A stretch of 64,000 nucleotides of DNA from DATHBD01 sp035296325. Lineage in GTDB: Bacteria; Actinomycetota; Actinomycetes; Mycobacteriales; Micromonosporaceae. The stretch is from the NCBI GenBank assembly GCA_035296325.1, contig DATHBD010000070.1, forward strand, positions 1 to 64,000. The letters run 5' to 3'. Position 1 is the first letter of the stretch. Each line of letters begins with the position of its first letter. Under the pieces are notes generated by a model. That model did not search any database. It saw nothing but the letters and a program-made list of their open reading frames with translations, and was not told where the DNA came from. Below, piece after piece: positions 15,464-24,419 of this stretch. The position numbers and the translations under genes are program-made.

Positions 15464-18055
15464 CTAGTCCGGCGGTCGGGTGGTCATGCCGTCGGTGACC
15501 GCGAACGGGCTCGCGGCGACCGTGACCGAGCCGGCGGTCAGGCCCTCGCGGGTGGCCTGGACCGTGATCGCGCCGGCGACCCGGGCGGCCCGGACGAACA
15601 CCCGGTTGATCCCGCACTCGGTGTCCACGTATGACTGGTGGACGCTGTGCTCCCGGCCCGGGTTGAAGCCGCCCAGGAACCGGCCCGGCCCGGTCAGGGT
15701 GAAGTCCACCCGGGCCTGGTCGGTCGGCACCCGGCGCCCCTGAGCGTCGACCACCTCGACATCGATCATCAGGATGTCGGCGCCGTCCGCGCGCAGGCCA
15801 CCGGGGGCGGTGTGCGGGGTCAGCTTCAGCGCGGCGGCCGGGCCGGTGGTCTGCTTGGCGGTGCGGACGACCTCCGCACCGGTGGCGTCGTAGCCGACGG
15901 CGGTGATGGTGCCCGCCTCCCAGGCGACGTCCGGGAACGCGAAGAGGAAGTCGTACTCCGGGCCGCGGTTGTCTCCCACCGGCACATCGTTGACCAGCAG
16001 TTGCACGCGGGTGACGTGGGACGCCATGACGTACATCGTCTTGCGGGTGTCCGCCGGGTAGGTCCAGTGCCCGATGATGTGGATGTCCGGCCTGGGGTTC
16101 TGCATGACCCGGTAGGTGTAGAAGCTCTCCTTCGGGATGCGTACCGCGTCGACCCGACCCGAGAGCCGGGCACACTCCCAGCCGTACTGGCGACCGTGCT
16201 GGTTGGAGTCGGCCCAGATCAGCGCGGCCGCGCCGGAGTAGCGCCGCTCGCCGGGCCCGTGAATGCGCTGACCCCAGAACTCGTACCGCGTGGAGGCGGC
16301 GACCTGGCCGGCGAACTCCTCGGAGTCCCAGTTCCAGGTGACCTCGGGCCCGACCTTGTAGCCGAAGTCCGGCGGCGAGTGCTCGTCCCAGACCCGGCGT
16401 GGCGCCTCGTCGCGGGTGTACTCACTCTCGATGATCGGCACCCGGTCCCGCGCGTAGTCGGTGTAGTGCCGGTTCAGCATCGTGCCGACGTACTCCGCCG
16501 CGTCGACGGCTGCGGTGTCCCCGGCGGCCGGATCGGCGCTTAGCGCCCGACAGCCCATCGCCCGCATGCCGTGCGGATCCCAGGTCTTGCGCAGCTCGGT
16601 CATCTGCTGCATGTGCTCGGCGCTGATCGCGTTGTTGCCGGCCTCCCAGAACAGGATGCTCGGGCTGTTGCGGAAGTAGATCATCGAGTCCCGCATCACC
16701 TCGACCCGGTGCTCCCACTGCCGCCCGACGGCGTCCTTCTCCTTGTCGCCGGCCGGCTGGATCGACACGATGCCGTGCTTGTCGGTCATCCGGATGTTGG
16801 CCGGGCTCGCTGAGATGTGCATCCAGCGCATGAGGTTGGCCTCGCTGGCCCGGATCAGCTCGCCGTCGAAGTCGCGCATCCACTCGGGCACGGCCCCGCC
16901 GATCACCGCCCACTCGTTGACCGCGCGGTGGGCGTACCCGGTCAGCCAGGTGAACTTCTCGTTGATGTACACGCCGCCGTCGACCGTGCCGCCACGGAAC
17001 TCCGCCTTTCGGAAGCCGGTCCGGATCGGGTACACGTCGCGCACCCGGCCCCCGTCGGACAGCACCATCTCCACCGTGTAGAGGTGGGGGTTGCCCGGCT
17101 CCCAGAAGCGCAGGTCGCGCACCTGGCCGCTGACCGGGATGGTCTGGGTCTGCCCCGGCCCCAGGGTGACCGGCTGCCCGCGCAGGGTGCGCACGATCCG
17201 CCCTCTGGCGTTGCGGATGTTGGCCGACACGGTGATCACCCGGATGTCGGTGTGCTCGTTGCGGACCTGTGCCTCGGCGGTGACCGTCGCGGTCCGGTCC
17301 GCCACGGAGATGTCGCTCGGGTACACGTACGTACCGGTGGTGCCGAGGTTGGTGAAGAGCGGCAGGGTGAAGTACGTCCGGGGCAGCACATAGAGGCGCA
17401 CGTTGCGGGTGAGGCCGCCGAAGTTCGGGTTGAAGTCCTTCGACTCCCACTGGAAGTTCGCGCCGGTGGCCTTCTCCTGGTAGGCGTAGCTGTTGTCGGC
17501 CCGCACGGCGATCACGTTGTCCGCGCCGAACTTGACCGCAGCCGTGATGTCGTAGCCGAACGGGGTGACCCCGTACTCGTAGAGGCCGATCTCGGTGCCG
17601 TTCAGGTACACCGTGGCGGACTGGCGGATGCCCTCGAACTCGATCAGCACCTTGCGGTCGGCGAAGCGCTCCGGCAGCGTGAAGTGCTTGCGGTACCAGA
17701 CGCTCTGCCGGGCGATGCTGGCCTCGCCGTTGCGGGTGATGAACTCGTCGAAGGAATCCACGTCATTGAACGTGTGCGGCACGCTCACCGTGGTCCACGC
17801 CGACTCGTCGAACGACTCAGCCTGCGCGCCGGCGAGGTCCTGCTGGATGAACTTCCAGTCGACGTTGAGGTTGTAGACCACCCGCTGACCGGCCCGCGAG
17901 CGGGAGCCGTCCGCGTCGTCCGCGCTGTCCGGAGCAGCGTGTGCCGCCGTGCCGCCGAGCGCGGCCGAGCCGGTGGCCAGCACGCCGGTCGCCGCGCCGA
18001 TCAGCACCGTCCTTCTGCGGACCCCTGCGGGCATGGATTCGTTCGTGTCCTCCAT
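15464..18055 (-). CDS. Tat-exported glycoside hydrolase family 2 (beta-galactosidase-like)
   Basis: An 863-residue exported glycosidase. The first 45 residues are a Tat signal (GVRRRTVLIGAATGVLATGS, then AAHAA). Next come a GH2 sugar-binding jelly roll (about 60-215: YRKHFTLPERFADRKVLIEFEG), an immunoglobulin-like domain (about 215-330), the TIM barrel (about 330-650) and C-terminal Ig-like domains, one of DUF4982 type (MYVMASHVTRVQLLVNDVP). The nucleophile Glu is probably in PIIESEYTRDE. The acid/base region reads PSILFWEAGNNAIS, where GH2 enzymes often read W-x-x-G-N-E, so this belongs to a divergent subgroup. ATG 18055 is chosen because the signal peptide starts there. The substrate is likely a plant or fungal beta-galactoside or related sugar. 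Confidence 0.85.
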   Translation of the reverse strand: MEDTNESMPAGVRRRTVLIGAATGVLATGSAALGGTAAHAAPDSADDADGSRSRAGQRVVYNLNVDWKFIQQDLAGAQAESFDESAWTTVSVPHTFNDVDSFDEFITRNGEASIARQSVWYRKHFTLPERFADRKVLIEFEGIRQSATVYLNGTEIGLYEYGVTPFGYDITAAVKFGADNVIAVRADNSYAYQEKATGANFQWESKDFNPNFGGLTRNVRLYVLPRTYFTLPLFTNLGTTGTYVYPSDISVADRTATVTAEAQVRNEHTDIRVITVSANIRNARGRIVRTLRGQPVTLGPGQTQTIPVSGQVRDLRFWEPGNPHLYTVEMVLSDGGRVRDVYPIRTGFRKAEFRGGTVDGGVYINEKFTWLTGYAHRAVNEWAVIGGAVPEWMRDFDGELIRASEANLMRWMHISASPANIRMTDKHGIVSIQPAGDKEKDAVGRQWEHRVEVMRDSMIYFRNSPSILFWEAGNNAISAEHMQQMTELRKTWDPHGMRAMGCRALSADPAAGDTAAVDAAEYVGTMLNRHYTDYARDRVPIIESEYTRDEAPRRVWDEHSPPDFGYKVGPEVTWNWDSEEFAGQVAASTRYEFWGQRIHGPGERRYSGAAALIWADSNQHGRQYGWECARLSGRVDAVRIPKESFYTYRVMQNPRPDIHIIGHWTYPADTRKTMYVMASHVTRVQLLVNDVPVGDNRGPEYDFLFAFPDVAWEAGTITAVGYDATGAEVVRTAKQTTGPAAALKLTPHTAPGGLRADGADILMIDVEVVDAQGRRVPTDQARVDFTLTGPGRFLGGFNPGREHSVHQSYVDTECGINRVFVRAARVAGAITVQATREGLTAGSVTVAASPFAVTDGMTTRPPD

Positions 18056-18211
18056 GGACGGCGATCCCCCTTGCTCGTTGGCAGACCGAGCCGTCGGTGA
18101 AACGGTACGCAGCGCCGACGCCGCCGATGTGCCCCCGGTGGAAGCGGGCGGCAAGGCAGGCGACCGGTGTGCGATCCATCGACGCCGGGTCATGTATTGA
18201 ACAGCCGCACC

Positions 18212-18253
18212 AGTCTGCGTTGCCCGTTCCCGCAGTGTCAAGAAAGCGTTTAC
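18212..18253 (-). promoter_or_regulatory. Putative promoter with LacI-type operator upstream of the GH2 gene
   Basis: Read on the minus strand, GTAAACGCTTTC (18253-18242) overlaps a TTGACA -35 box (18241-18236), followed at 18-nt spacing by CAGACT (18217-18212). AAACGCTTTC is close to the core of LacI-family operators that control sugar-hydrolase genes. This suggests the GH2 gene is induced by its sugar; no LacI-type gene is in the window. Confidence 0.5.
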
Positions 18254-18410
18254 CTGGATCGATTCGTCGGTCGCCCCGCAGGCGGGACCGTGGCGAGGCT
18301 GAGGCCCGGCTCCACGCTGAGCCACCGCCCCGCAGCCCCGCGTCGCGGATCCGTTGGCAGCCCGCGGAGCGACTACAGGTCCAGATGTCCGGGCGTCGCC
18401 CAGCTCAAGA

Positions 18411-18932
18411 TCAGCTCAGCGGCATCTCGGCCCACCTGATCTCCCGCGCGGAGAAGTACAGGTGGGACCGCTCGGCCATGTCGGTGATCGGCTCGATGGC
18501 AGACGTGATTGCGTGGTCGAAGGCAAGGTGCAGTCGTCCAGCAGCATCTCTGACCACGAGCGGATCGTCAAAAAGGACCCAGGACTCGGTATTGATATCG
18601 ACGACCCGGAAGTCGCGCACATCGCTCAGTTCAAAGTGCAGGCCGGTCCACGCCCGAGGCGGCCGATTCCTTATCAACTCAATGGCCACGGACGCGGTGG
18701 CGGCTGCTGCGTCGCTGCCGTAGGTTTGCCGGCGCCTGACCTCACGGACACACCCATCACCGAACTGGTACCGCTCGGTCAGTTCATGAACGTTGTCTGG
18801 CGTCAGGAGGCGCCAACGTGGAGCCTCCGGCGATTTCCCGTTCACCAACCTCACCCCGAATGGCACAGCAGCCCACGACCTGCTCCGACAGACCCCGGTA
18901 CGGGTCGCCCACATCAGCCACGTTAGCCCCAT
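18411..18932 (-). CDS. Conserved hypothetical protein, about 173 residues
   Basis: I do not recognise a family. The protein is soluble, with an N-terminal Trp/Arg-rich segment that may precede the true start, a middle region (HELTERYQFGDGCVREVRRR) and a C-terminal half of probable beta-strands (FRVVDINTESWVLFDDPLVV, then GRLHLAFDHAI). Codon use is consistent with host coding. It sits between the GH2 gene and the Shedu gene, transcribed away from the latter. A start near 18911 (WATRTG) is also possible. Confidence 0.55.
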   Translation of the reverse strand: MGLTWLMWATRTGVCRSRSWAAVPFGVRLVNGKSPEAPRWRLLTPDNVHELTERYQFGDGCVREVRRRQTYGSDAAAATASVAIELIRNRPPRAWTGLHFELSDVRDFRVVDINTESWVLFDDPLVVRDAAGRLHLAFDHAITSAIEPITDMAERSHLYFSAREIRWAEMPLS

Positions 18933-19138
18933 GGTCGACTGGGACGGGCGGTGTTGGCCAGCTCGGTGATCGCTGGCGACCCACCGGCGGCCCGGTCGGT
19001 GGCGTGTGTTGTGGAAAGGGTCACAGGGAACCGGTCAGGCCGTGGCGAACCGCGGCGGATACGCCCGAAACTCCGTGACACACAGTGACGTCGGGTTGAC
19101 GGCCTGCGCCGCCACGCCGCAGAACGGATGAACGCGAA

Positions 19139-19162
19139 CGGGTGATGTTGCTCCCTCACCCG
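19139..19162. promoter_or_regulatory. 7-bp inverted repeat upstream of the Shedu gene
   Basis: CGGGTGA at 19139-19145 and TCACCCG at 19156-19162 flank a 10-nt spacer, ending 19 bp before the ATG. It could be an operator or a structure in the 5' leader. No convincing -10 was found close by. Confidence 0.35.
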
Positions 19163-19181
19163 TATCTCTACCGTGGGAGCT

Positions 19182-20249
19182 ATGAGCGATCACGGGGACA
19201 CTGTGCGTTATAGCTCCAGGTCGAGGCACCCCGCCGGTCGCTACCGCAAGCTGCAGGAGGTGGTGCTCAAGTCCGGCCCCCGGCGGCATACGACTGCGGC
19301 CGTTTTCGTCATCGGCTCCCACCACGGCACAGCGGCACGACGGAGTCTGGTGGTGCGGAGTTGCCGACGGCACCCCGATGGCGCCGGCTGGGACTGCGAA
19401 CGTCCGGTGACCCGATGGTCCTGCGACCGCGCCGAGATCCGAGCGCTCCAGACATTGCTCAACGATCAGTTTCCACCGGACGCGCGGTTCCTGGCGGCGC
19501 CGACCGAAGTGGTCCTGGAGCAGATCGAGAGCGGCCAGGTCGGTTCGGACGTGGTACGACGGATCATGGCAGCGCCGGCCCGCTCACCCGAGGTGGCCCG
19601 CGCGCTCGCCGGGATGGACGAGGCCGCGGCAATCGCGGGCCTGGTCCAGCAGTCCCGCCAACGCGCCGGCCTGTCCCGCCTGCAGGCCGTGGTCGAGGAC
19701 CCGGCCAGCACCGAACGGCACATCCAGAAGGTACTGGAGAAAGAGGTGTGGCTCTTCGGCGGCAAATACGTCCGGGCGCTGGCACGTCGCCAGCTCGTCA
19801 CGATCGACCAGCTCGACATTCCACTGGTCCGCGGCGACGGCTCGCTGCACGTGGTCGAGTTGAAGCAGGCCACAATTCCGAGGCTTGTGGTGCCTTACCG
19901 CAGTCACTACATCGTGGGGGACGAGATCCACGAAGCCGTATGTCAGGTCATCAACTATCTCCGCTCGCTCGACGAACAGCGGGATTGGATTCGGAGCAAC
20001 CTCGCGATCGACGTCCGGAGGGCCTCGGCCTCCGTCGTGATAGGGCATCCAATGTTCCAACCGGCGATACCGGAGGCGGTGATCTGCGAGACGATCCGGA
20101 CGTACAACTCTCACCTCTCCCGCGTCGAGGTCATCACGTTCAAGGAGCTCCTGGACGGTGGCGAACGGTCGCTGACCCATACGCAGCTCGACGACCTGCA
20201 TGTGGACGGCGCCGCGGCCCAGGACGCGCGCTTGCCGGAGCGGGCATAG
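19182..20249 (+). CDS. sduA: Shedu-type anti-phage nuclease (DUF4263)
   Basis: A 355-residue protein. The C-terminal half is a PD-(D/E)xK nuclease of the DUF4263 type: KVLEKEVWLFGGKYV, then DQLDIPLVRGDGSLHVVELKQ with acidic residues near 212 and 219 and the ExK pair E226/K228, then HEAVCQVINYLRSLDEQ with the conserved Gln and Tyr. DUF4263 defines the single-gene Shedu defence system. The first 180 residues form a separate beta-rich then helical region, which in this family varies and probably sets the trigger. ATG 19182 is preceded by GGGAG. No methylase or partner gene is nearby, as expected for Shedu. Assignment rests on motif order, not on a database search. Confidence 0.78.
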   Translation: MSDHGDTVRYSSRSRHPAGRYRKLQEVVLKSGPRRHTTAAVFVIGSHHGTAARRSLVVRSCRRHPDGAGWDCERPVTRWSCDRAEIRALQTLLNDQFPPDARFLAAPTEVVLEQIESGQVGSDVVRRIMAAPARSPEVARALAGMDEAAAIAGLVQQSRQRAGLSRLQAVVEDPASTERHIQKVLEKEVWLFGGKYVRALARRQLVTIDQLDIPLVRGDGSLHVVELKQATIPRLVVPYRSHYIVGDEIHEAVCQVINYLRSLDEQRDWIRSNLAIDVRRASASVVIGHPMFQPAIPEAVICETIRTYNSHLSRVEVITFKELLDGGERSLTHTQLDDLHVDGAAAQDARLPERA

Positions 20250-20420
20250 GCTCTCGACCCGAGAGTTCAGCCACCGCGCGTATTGACCTTCCTCCGGGTT
20301 GACGGCACCCTTGCGGAGTGACCGACCCTGGGGCGACCAGCCGACTGGTCCGCAGCTCAACGGCGCAGTGGTGCTGATCGTTGTGCATGCCCGTCGGTCA
20401 GGCCGGTCGGAGCGTGTGAC

Positions 20421-21368
20421 GTGACCACCCTTCTGGTCGCATCGACCGGCGGACACCTCACCGAGCTGCACCACCTGCTCCCCCGGCTCGACGTGACGGA
20501 CCGGTGCTGGGCCACGTTCGACGCGCCGCAGAGCCGGTCGCTGCTGGCCGACGAGGACGTCGTCTTCGTTCCCCCGGCGACGAGCCGCGACCCGGTCAGC
20601 ACGTTTCGCGACTACCTGGTCGCCCGGGGACTATTCCGGCAACGTCGGTTCAGCCGCGTGATCAGCACCGGTTCCAGTGTCGCGATGGCGTTCTTCGTCC
20701 CGGCCACTGCGGCAGGGATCGAGTGCTACTACATCGAGAGCGCCACCCGGACCGGTGGACCGTCGCTCACCGGCCGGTTGGTCGCCCGCCTCCCCCGCAC
20801 CCACCTCTACACCCAGCACAGGTCGTGGGCCGATGGGCGGTGGCAGTACGGCGGGTCGATCTTCGACGCGTTCCTCGCGGAGCGGCGCCCACATCCCCGA
20901 CCGGTACGGCGTGTCGTGGTGACACTGGGCATCCAGCCGAAGTACGCCTTTCCCCGGCTCCTCAACCGCCTCGTGGCGATCATTCCCCCGTCGGCGCAGG
21001 TGCTATGGCAGGTCGGCGACACCCAGATCGACCCCATGCCGCCGGGGGCTCGACGGATGGTGCCGTTGGCCGAACTGCACGAGGCGATGCGAGAGGCCGA
21101 CGTTGTCATCACGCACGCCGGGGTCGGCTCGGCCCTCGGTTCCATGCGCGCCGGACACCGGCCGATCTGTGTCCCTCGGCTGCGGTCCTACCGCGAACAG
21201 GTGGACGATCACCAGGTCGACCTGGCCCGGGAGCTGGACGGTCGAGCCCTGGTGTTCTCCCGCGACGCGGACGCGATCTCCGAACAGGATCTGCAGCTCG
21301 CCGCCGCATGGTCGGTCATGCCGGATCCCGAGCCCGCCGCGTTCCGCCTTGCCGAGCCGTGCCGGTGA
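20421..21368 (+). CDS. Glycosyltransferase, fused Alg14-like and Alg13-like halves
   Basis: A 315-residue GT-B enzyme. Residues 1-150 resemble Alg14/EpsE/PssD (LLVASTGGHLTELHHLLPRL, with the early Gly-Gly-His), and residues 155-315 resemble Alg13/PssE, the GT28 C-terminal half (VVVTLGIQPKYAFPRL, later DVVITHAGVGSALGSMRAGHRP, the UDP-sugar site). In many bacteria these halves are separate genes; here they are joined. It probably adds a UDP-linked sugar to a lipid-linked precursor of an exopolysaccharide. The start is GTG 20421. The gene stands alone between Shedu and a secreted protein. Confidence 0.8.
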   Translation: MTTLLVASTGGHLTELHHLLPRLDVTDRCWATFDAPQSRSLLADEDVVFVPPATSRDPVSTFRDYLVARGLFRQRRFSRVISTGSSVAMAFFVPATAAGIECYYIESATRTGGPSLTGRLVARLPRTHLYTQHRSWADGRWQYGGSIFDAFLAERRPHPRPVRRVVVTLGIQPKYAFPRLLNRLVAIIPPSAQVLWQVGDTQIDPMPPGARRMVPLAELHEAMREADVVITHAGVGSALGSMRAGHRPICVPRLRSYREQVDDHQVDLARELDGRALVFSRDADAISEQDLQLAAAWSVMPDPEPAAFRLAEPCR

Positions 21369-21438
21369 GTTCCCAGGCTGCCCCAGGCGGTGCCCGTAAG
21401 TGCTTGACGGTTGTCAGCGCAGAGGCGACCGTCGAGCC

Positions 21439-22629
21439 ATGTCTGGTGTGCACTCCCCCACGGTGTCGCGTGTGCTGCGGTTTGCTGCCGCCTTCGCGCT
21501 GACGACGGCAGTGACGGCGACCGGCCTGGTTGCCCTGACCGGTGCCCAGGCGAACACTGTGCCGCCGACGCCGGTGAGCGCACCCGTCACCGCCGCGCCG
21601 TCTCCGGGCGACGTGCCGCCGTCGCAGTCAATCGGGTCGTCGGACCCGCTCCCGCCGAGCCCGACTGGCGCGACCCCGGACCCGTCGACGCTCCGGCCGA
21701 CCGCGCCGACCAACCTCGTCGCCACGAGCGTCACGACGTACTCCGTCACGCTGACCTGGACGGCATCAACCTCGGGCTGCTGCGACATCACCGGGTACGA
21801 GATCTGGCACGGCCGGAGGTTCTACGACGTCATCTGGGTGACACCAGTCGGCAACGTCACCACCGTCACGATCAGGCAGGACATCCAGCCAACGATGGAG
21901 TACACGTTCTGGATGGCCGCCAAGGACAGTGCCGGCCGCTCGTCCTGGTCCTCGAATTCTGTCCGGCTGGTCACCCCGCGGTCGGACACCGGCCCGGACA
22001 CCACGCCACCCACCGGCCCGAAAGACCTGGCCATCACTCCGCTGGCCGCCGGAGGTGCCCAGCTGACGTGGTCGCCGTCCACCGACAACGTCGGCGTGAC
22101 CGGATACAACGTGTACACCTTCGACGGCGCGTACATCGTGACCCACGTCGGCACGGTGACCGGCACCAGTTTCACGGCTCGCTCGTATCCTCCGCGCTAC
22201 CAGCTCTTCGTACGGGCGACGGATGCGGCGGGCAACATCTCGGTCACCTCCGCGACGGTAAGCGCGACGACCACGAACCCGGACCCGAGCACCCCGTCCC
22301 CCACTCCGCTGACATGTCGCGTGGCGTACACCATGTCGGCGCAGTGGGACGGTGGCTTCGTCGCCGCTGTGACGGTCACCAACACCGGGACGCAACCGAT
22401 CAATGGCTGGACCCTGGCCTTCCCCTTCGGCGGGGACCAGCAGATCCGGTCGTCATGGAACACCACGTTCACCCAGACGGGTGGCGTCGTGAAGCTGAAG
22501 AACCTGGACTGGAACAGCGTCATCCCAGCGGGCGGCAGCGCAACGGTCGGCATGCAGGGATCCTGGACAGCGAGCAACACTCCGCCGGCGGCCTTCTCGG
22601 TGAACCAGGTGCGCTGCGCCGCCGGCTGA
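21439..22629 (+). CDS. Secreted FN3-FN3-CBM2 protein without a catalytic domain
   Basis: A 396-residue exported protein. A signal peptide (VLRFAAAFALTTAVTATGLVAL, cleavage near AQA) is followed by a Pro/Thr-rich linker, two fibronectin type III domains (about 75-170 and 177-275), another linker and a C-terminal family 2 carbohydrate-binding module (about 287-395, CRVAYTMSAQWDGGFVAAV to the final Cys). CBM2 modules bind cellulose or xylan through surface Trp; Trp residues are present in NGWTLAF, SSWNTTF and LDWNSV. No hydrolase domain is present, so it may help adhesion to plant polymer or work with other secreted enzymes. Confidence 0.85.
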   Translation: MSGVHSPTVSRVLRFAAAFALTTAVTATGLVALTGAQANTVPPTPVSAPVTAAPSPGDVPPSQSIGSSDPLPPSPTGATPDPSTLRPTAPTNLVATSVTTYSVTLTWTASTSGCCDITGYEIWHGRRFYDVIWVTPVGNVTTVTIRQDIQPTMEYTFWMAAKDSAGRSSWSSNSVRLVTPRSDTGPDTTPPTGPKDLAITPLAAGGAQLTWSPSTDNVGVTGYNVYTFDGAYIVTHVGTVTGTSFTARSYPPRYQLFVRATDAAGNISVTSATVSATTTNPDPSTPSPTPLTCRVAYTMSAQWDGGFVAAVTVTNTGTQPINGWTLAFPFGGDQQIRSSWNTTFTQTGGVVKLKNLDWNSVIPAGGSATVGMQGSWTASNTPPAAFSVNQVRCAAG

Positions 22630-22724
22630 CCTGTCTGCGCTGGCCAGGCACATCACCTGCCGGTTGTGGGTACGCTCGACAGAGTGCCTGACCGGCCGGG
22701 CCGCAGCAGGAGCGGAGGCGACAG

Positions 22725-23543
22725 ATGCGAGAGCTTGTCGTTGTGGGCGTGCGACCCGAGAGCGCCAACCGGCGGCCGATGGTGCTGTTGCGGGAGCGGG
22801 CCGGCAGCCGGTACCTGCCGATCCCGGTCGGCACCGACCGACCCGCCGCCGATTCCCACCCGGTCGCGCCGGTCAGCGCGGGCCTGCTGGACGATGTGCT
22901 TTCCGCTGTCGGCGCGCCGGCGCGCTGCGTGGAGGTAGCCGGAGGACCCGCCGGCGCCGGCCGATTCACCTTCGTGGTGGGCGACGATGTGCGGGTTGCC
23001 GTACCGCCGTTGGACGCTGTCACGCTCGCGCTCCAGCTCGACATACCGATCCGATGCCCCGAGGCCGTACTCGACGCCGAGGGCGTCGTGATGACCGATG
23101 ACGACGCCGACCGGTTGTGGCGCCCCGCCGCGGGCACCGAGGCGATGGCAATCGATGCCACGCACCCGATGGACGTGACCGCTCAGCTCGAGCTCGTCGT
23201 CCCGTCGGTACGCCCCGAGGAAGCCGGCGCGGGTCTCCCGGAAGCGCTCACCGGGATCGCGACACTGCAGATCCGTCAGGGAAGCGAGGCCGGCGCCGTG
23301 TTTCCACTCAGCGGCGACGTGGTCAGTTGCGGCCGTGACCCCGGCAACCAGATCGTTCTGGACGACGTGTCCGTGTCGCGCAAGCACGCGGAGTTCTACC
23401 GACAGGGATCGGCGTACGTGGTGGCCGACCTCGGCAGCCTCAACGGAACATACGTCAACGCGGAACGCGTCAAGACGGCGATCCTCGTTCCGGGTGACGA
23501 CCTCAGGATCGGACGGTACGTCTTCGTCTTCGACACCGGCTGA
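22725..23543 (+). CDS. Bifunctional nuclease (BFN) domain fused to an FHA domain
   Basis: A 272-residue two-domain protein. Residues 1-135 match the BFN/DUF151 domain (MRELVVVGVRPESANRRPMVLLRE, later VPPLDAVTLALQLDIPI with the conserved D-A-x-x-L-A). Residues about 178-270 are a textbook FHA domain, with SCGRDPGNQIVLDDVSVSRKHAEF and LGSLNGTYVNAERV giving the Gly-Arg, Ser-Arg-x-x-His and Asn-Gly phosphothreonine-binding motifs. FHA domains bind phosphothreonine on partners of Ser/Thr kinases, so the fusion suggests a nuclease-fold or regulatory domain recruited by phosphorylation. Good ribosome site (GGAGGCG) before ATG 22725. It is monocistronic. Confidence 0.82.
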   Translation: MRELVVVGVRPESANRRPMVLLRERAGSRYLPIPVGTDRPAADSHPVAPVSAGLLDDVLSAVGAPARCVEVAGGPAGAGRFTFVVGDDVRVAVPPLDAVTLALQLDIPIRCPEAVLDAEGVVMTDDDADRLWRPAAGTEAMAIDATHPMDVTAQLELVVPSVRPEEAGAGLPEALTGIATLQIRQGSEAGAVFPLSGDVVSCGRDPGNQIVLDDVSVSRKHAEFYRQGSAYVVADLGSLNGTYVNAERVKTAILVPGDDLRIGRYVFVFDTG

Positions 23544-23561
23544 CCGTGGCGGGCCACGACC

Positions 23562-23801
23562 CTACCGCCGCTCATCAGCGTGCGGCCGGATGGTGAACAG
23601 GTCCCCCGGCTGACAGTCGAGCACCTCGCACAGCGCGGTGAGGGTGCTGAACCTGATCGCCCGGGCCCGTCCGTTTTTGAGAATCGACAGATTGGCCAGT
23701 GTGAGCCCCACCCGGTGCGCCAGGTCGGTCAGCGTCAGGCCCCGCTCCGCGAGCAGCCGATCGAGGTGGACCTCGATACGATGGTCTACCTGCGGCGGCA
23801 T
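23562..23801 (-). CDS. Small XRE-type regulator (YozG-like)
   Basis: A 79-residue Cro/CI-type helix-turn-helix protein (LAERGLTLTDLAHRVGLTLANLSILKNGRARAIRF), with LCEVLDCQPGDLFTI at the end, the standard YozG-type sequence. It starts one base after the stop of the DUF2975 gene, so the two are one operon. Regulators of this kind usually repress their own operon; the dyad at 24420 is the obvious site. Confidence 0.9.
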   Translation of the reverse strand: MPPQVDHRIEVHLDRLLAERGLTLTDLAHRVGLTLANLSILKNGRARAIRFSTLTALCEVLDCQPGDLFTIRPHADERR

Positions 23802-23802
23802 G

Positions 23803-24408
23803 TCAGATTACTTCATCCAGCTCGGCCCGCAGCGCGCAGCCATGGCGGATCACCTCAGCAAAGGCGAACACGAGCAGTCCTGGCAGCAGCCACCAGAACG
23901 TCGGCAACGTGTCGGGTTGGGCGCCCAGGCTTGCGATCCCGGTGCGGTCGAGGGCGATATGGAGCAGGGCCCACCCCGCGATCAGTTCGGCGAGCTCGTA
24001 CACCAGGCCGCCGGCAAGCACCAGAAGCCCGAGGGTCCGCAACCGGCGCACCATGGCCGGCGTGAACGGGTCGTGCTCGCGCGCCTCCCGGACCGTCCGC
24101 CTGGCGTAGACAAGCATTGCCAGGGTGGCCAGCACGGCCCCGAACCCCTGGCTGATCGCGAACAACAGAATCTGGAGTGCCCCGCCCGGCTCCCAGAACA
24201 ACTCGACGCGGCCGAGGCTGGCGTGGCGGTCGTCCAGATCCGGGACTCCCTGCGGGAATACCGCATGCAGGTCCACCGCACCGATCACATAGCGGCCGGT
24301 GATCCATTGAAAGACCGAAACCGGCAGGCTGAGCACGTTCAGGACCAACAGAATCGTCAGCAGCGTCTGGATCGGGCCAAGCCACGACCGCCGTCGGTTC
24401 GGTTGCAT
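23803..24408 (-). CDS. DUF2975 membrane protein
   Basis: A 201-residue protein with four predicted membrane helices (IQTLLTILLVLNVLSLPVSVF; ALQILLFAISQGFGAVLATLAMLV; LGLLVLAGGLVYELAELIAGWAL; WWLLPGLLVFAFAEVI) and the FTPAMVRRLRTLGLLVL motif between helices that marks DUF2975. It is paired with a YozG-like regulator, as usual. ATG 24408 is chosen for the GGAGGT site; an upstream in-frame start would lie within the operator. The function is unknown. Confidence 0.88.
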   Translation of the reverse strand: MQPNRRRSWLGPIQTLLTILLVLNVLSLPVSVFQWITGRYVIGAVDLHAVFPQGVPDLDDRHASLGRVELFWEPGGALQILLFAISQGFGAVLATLAMLVYARRTVREAREHDPFTPAMVRRLRTLGLLVLAGGLVYELAELIAGWALLHIALDRTGIASLGAQPDTLPTFWWLLPGLLVFAFAEVIRHGCALRAELDEVI

Positions 24409-24419
24409 GGGACCTCCGC

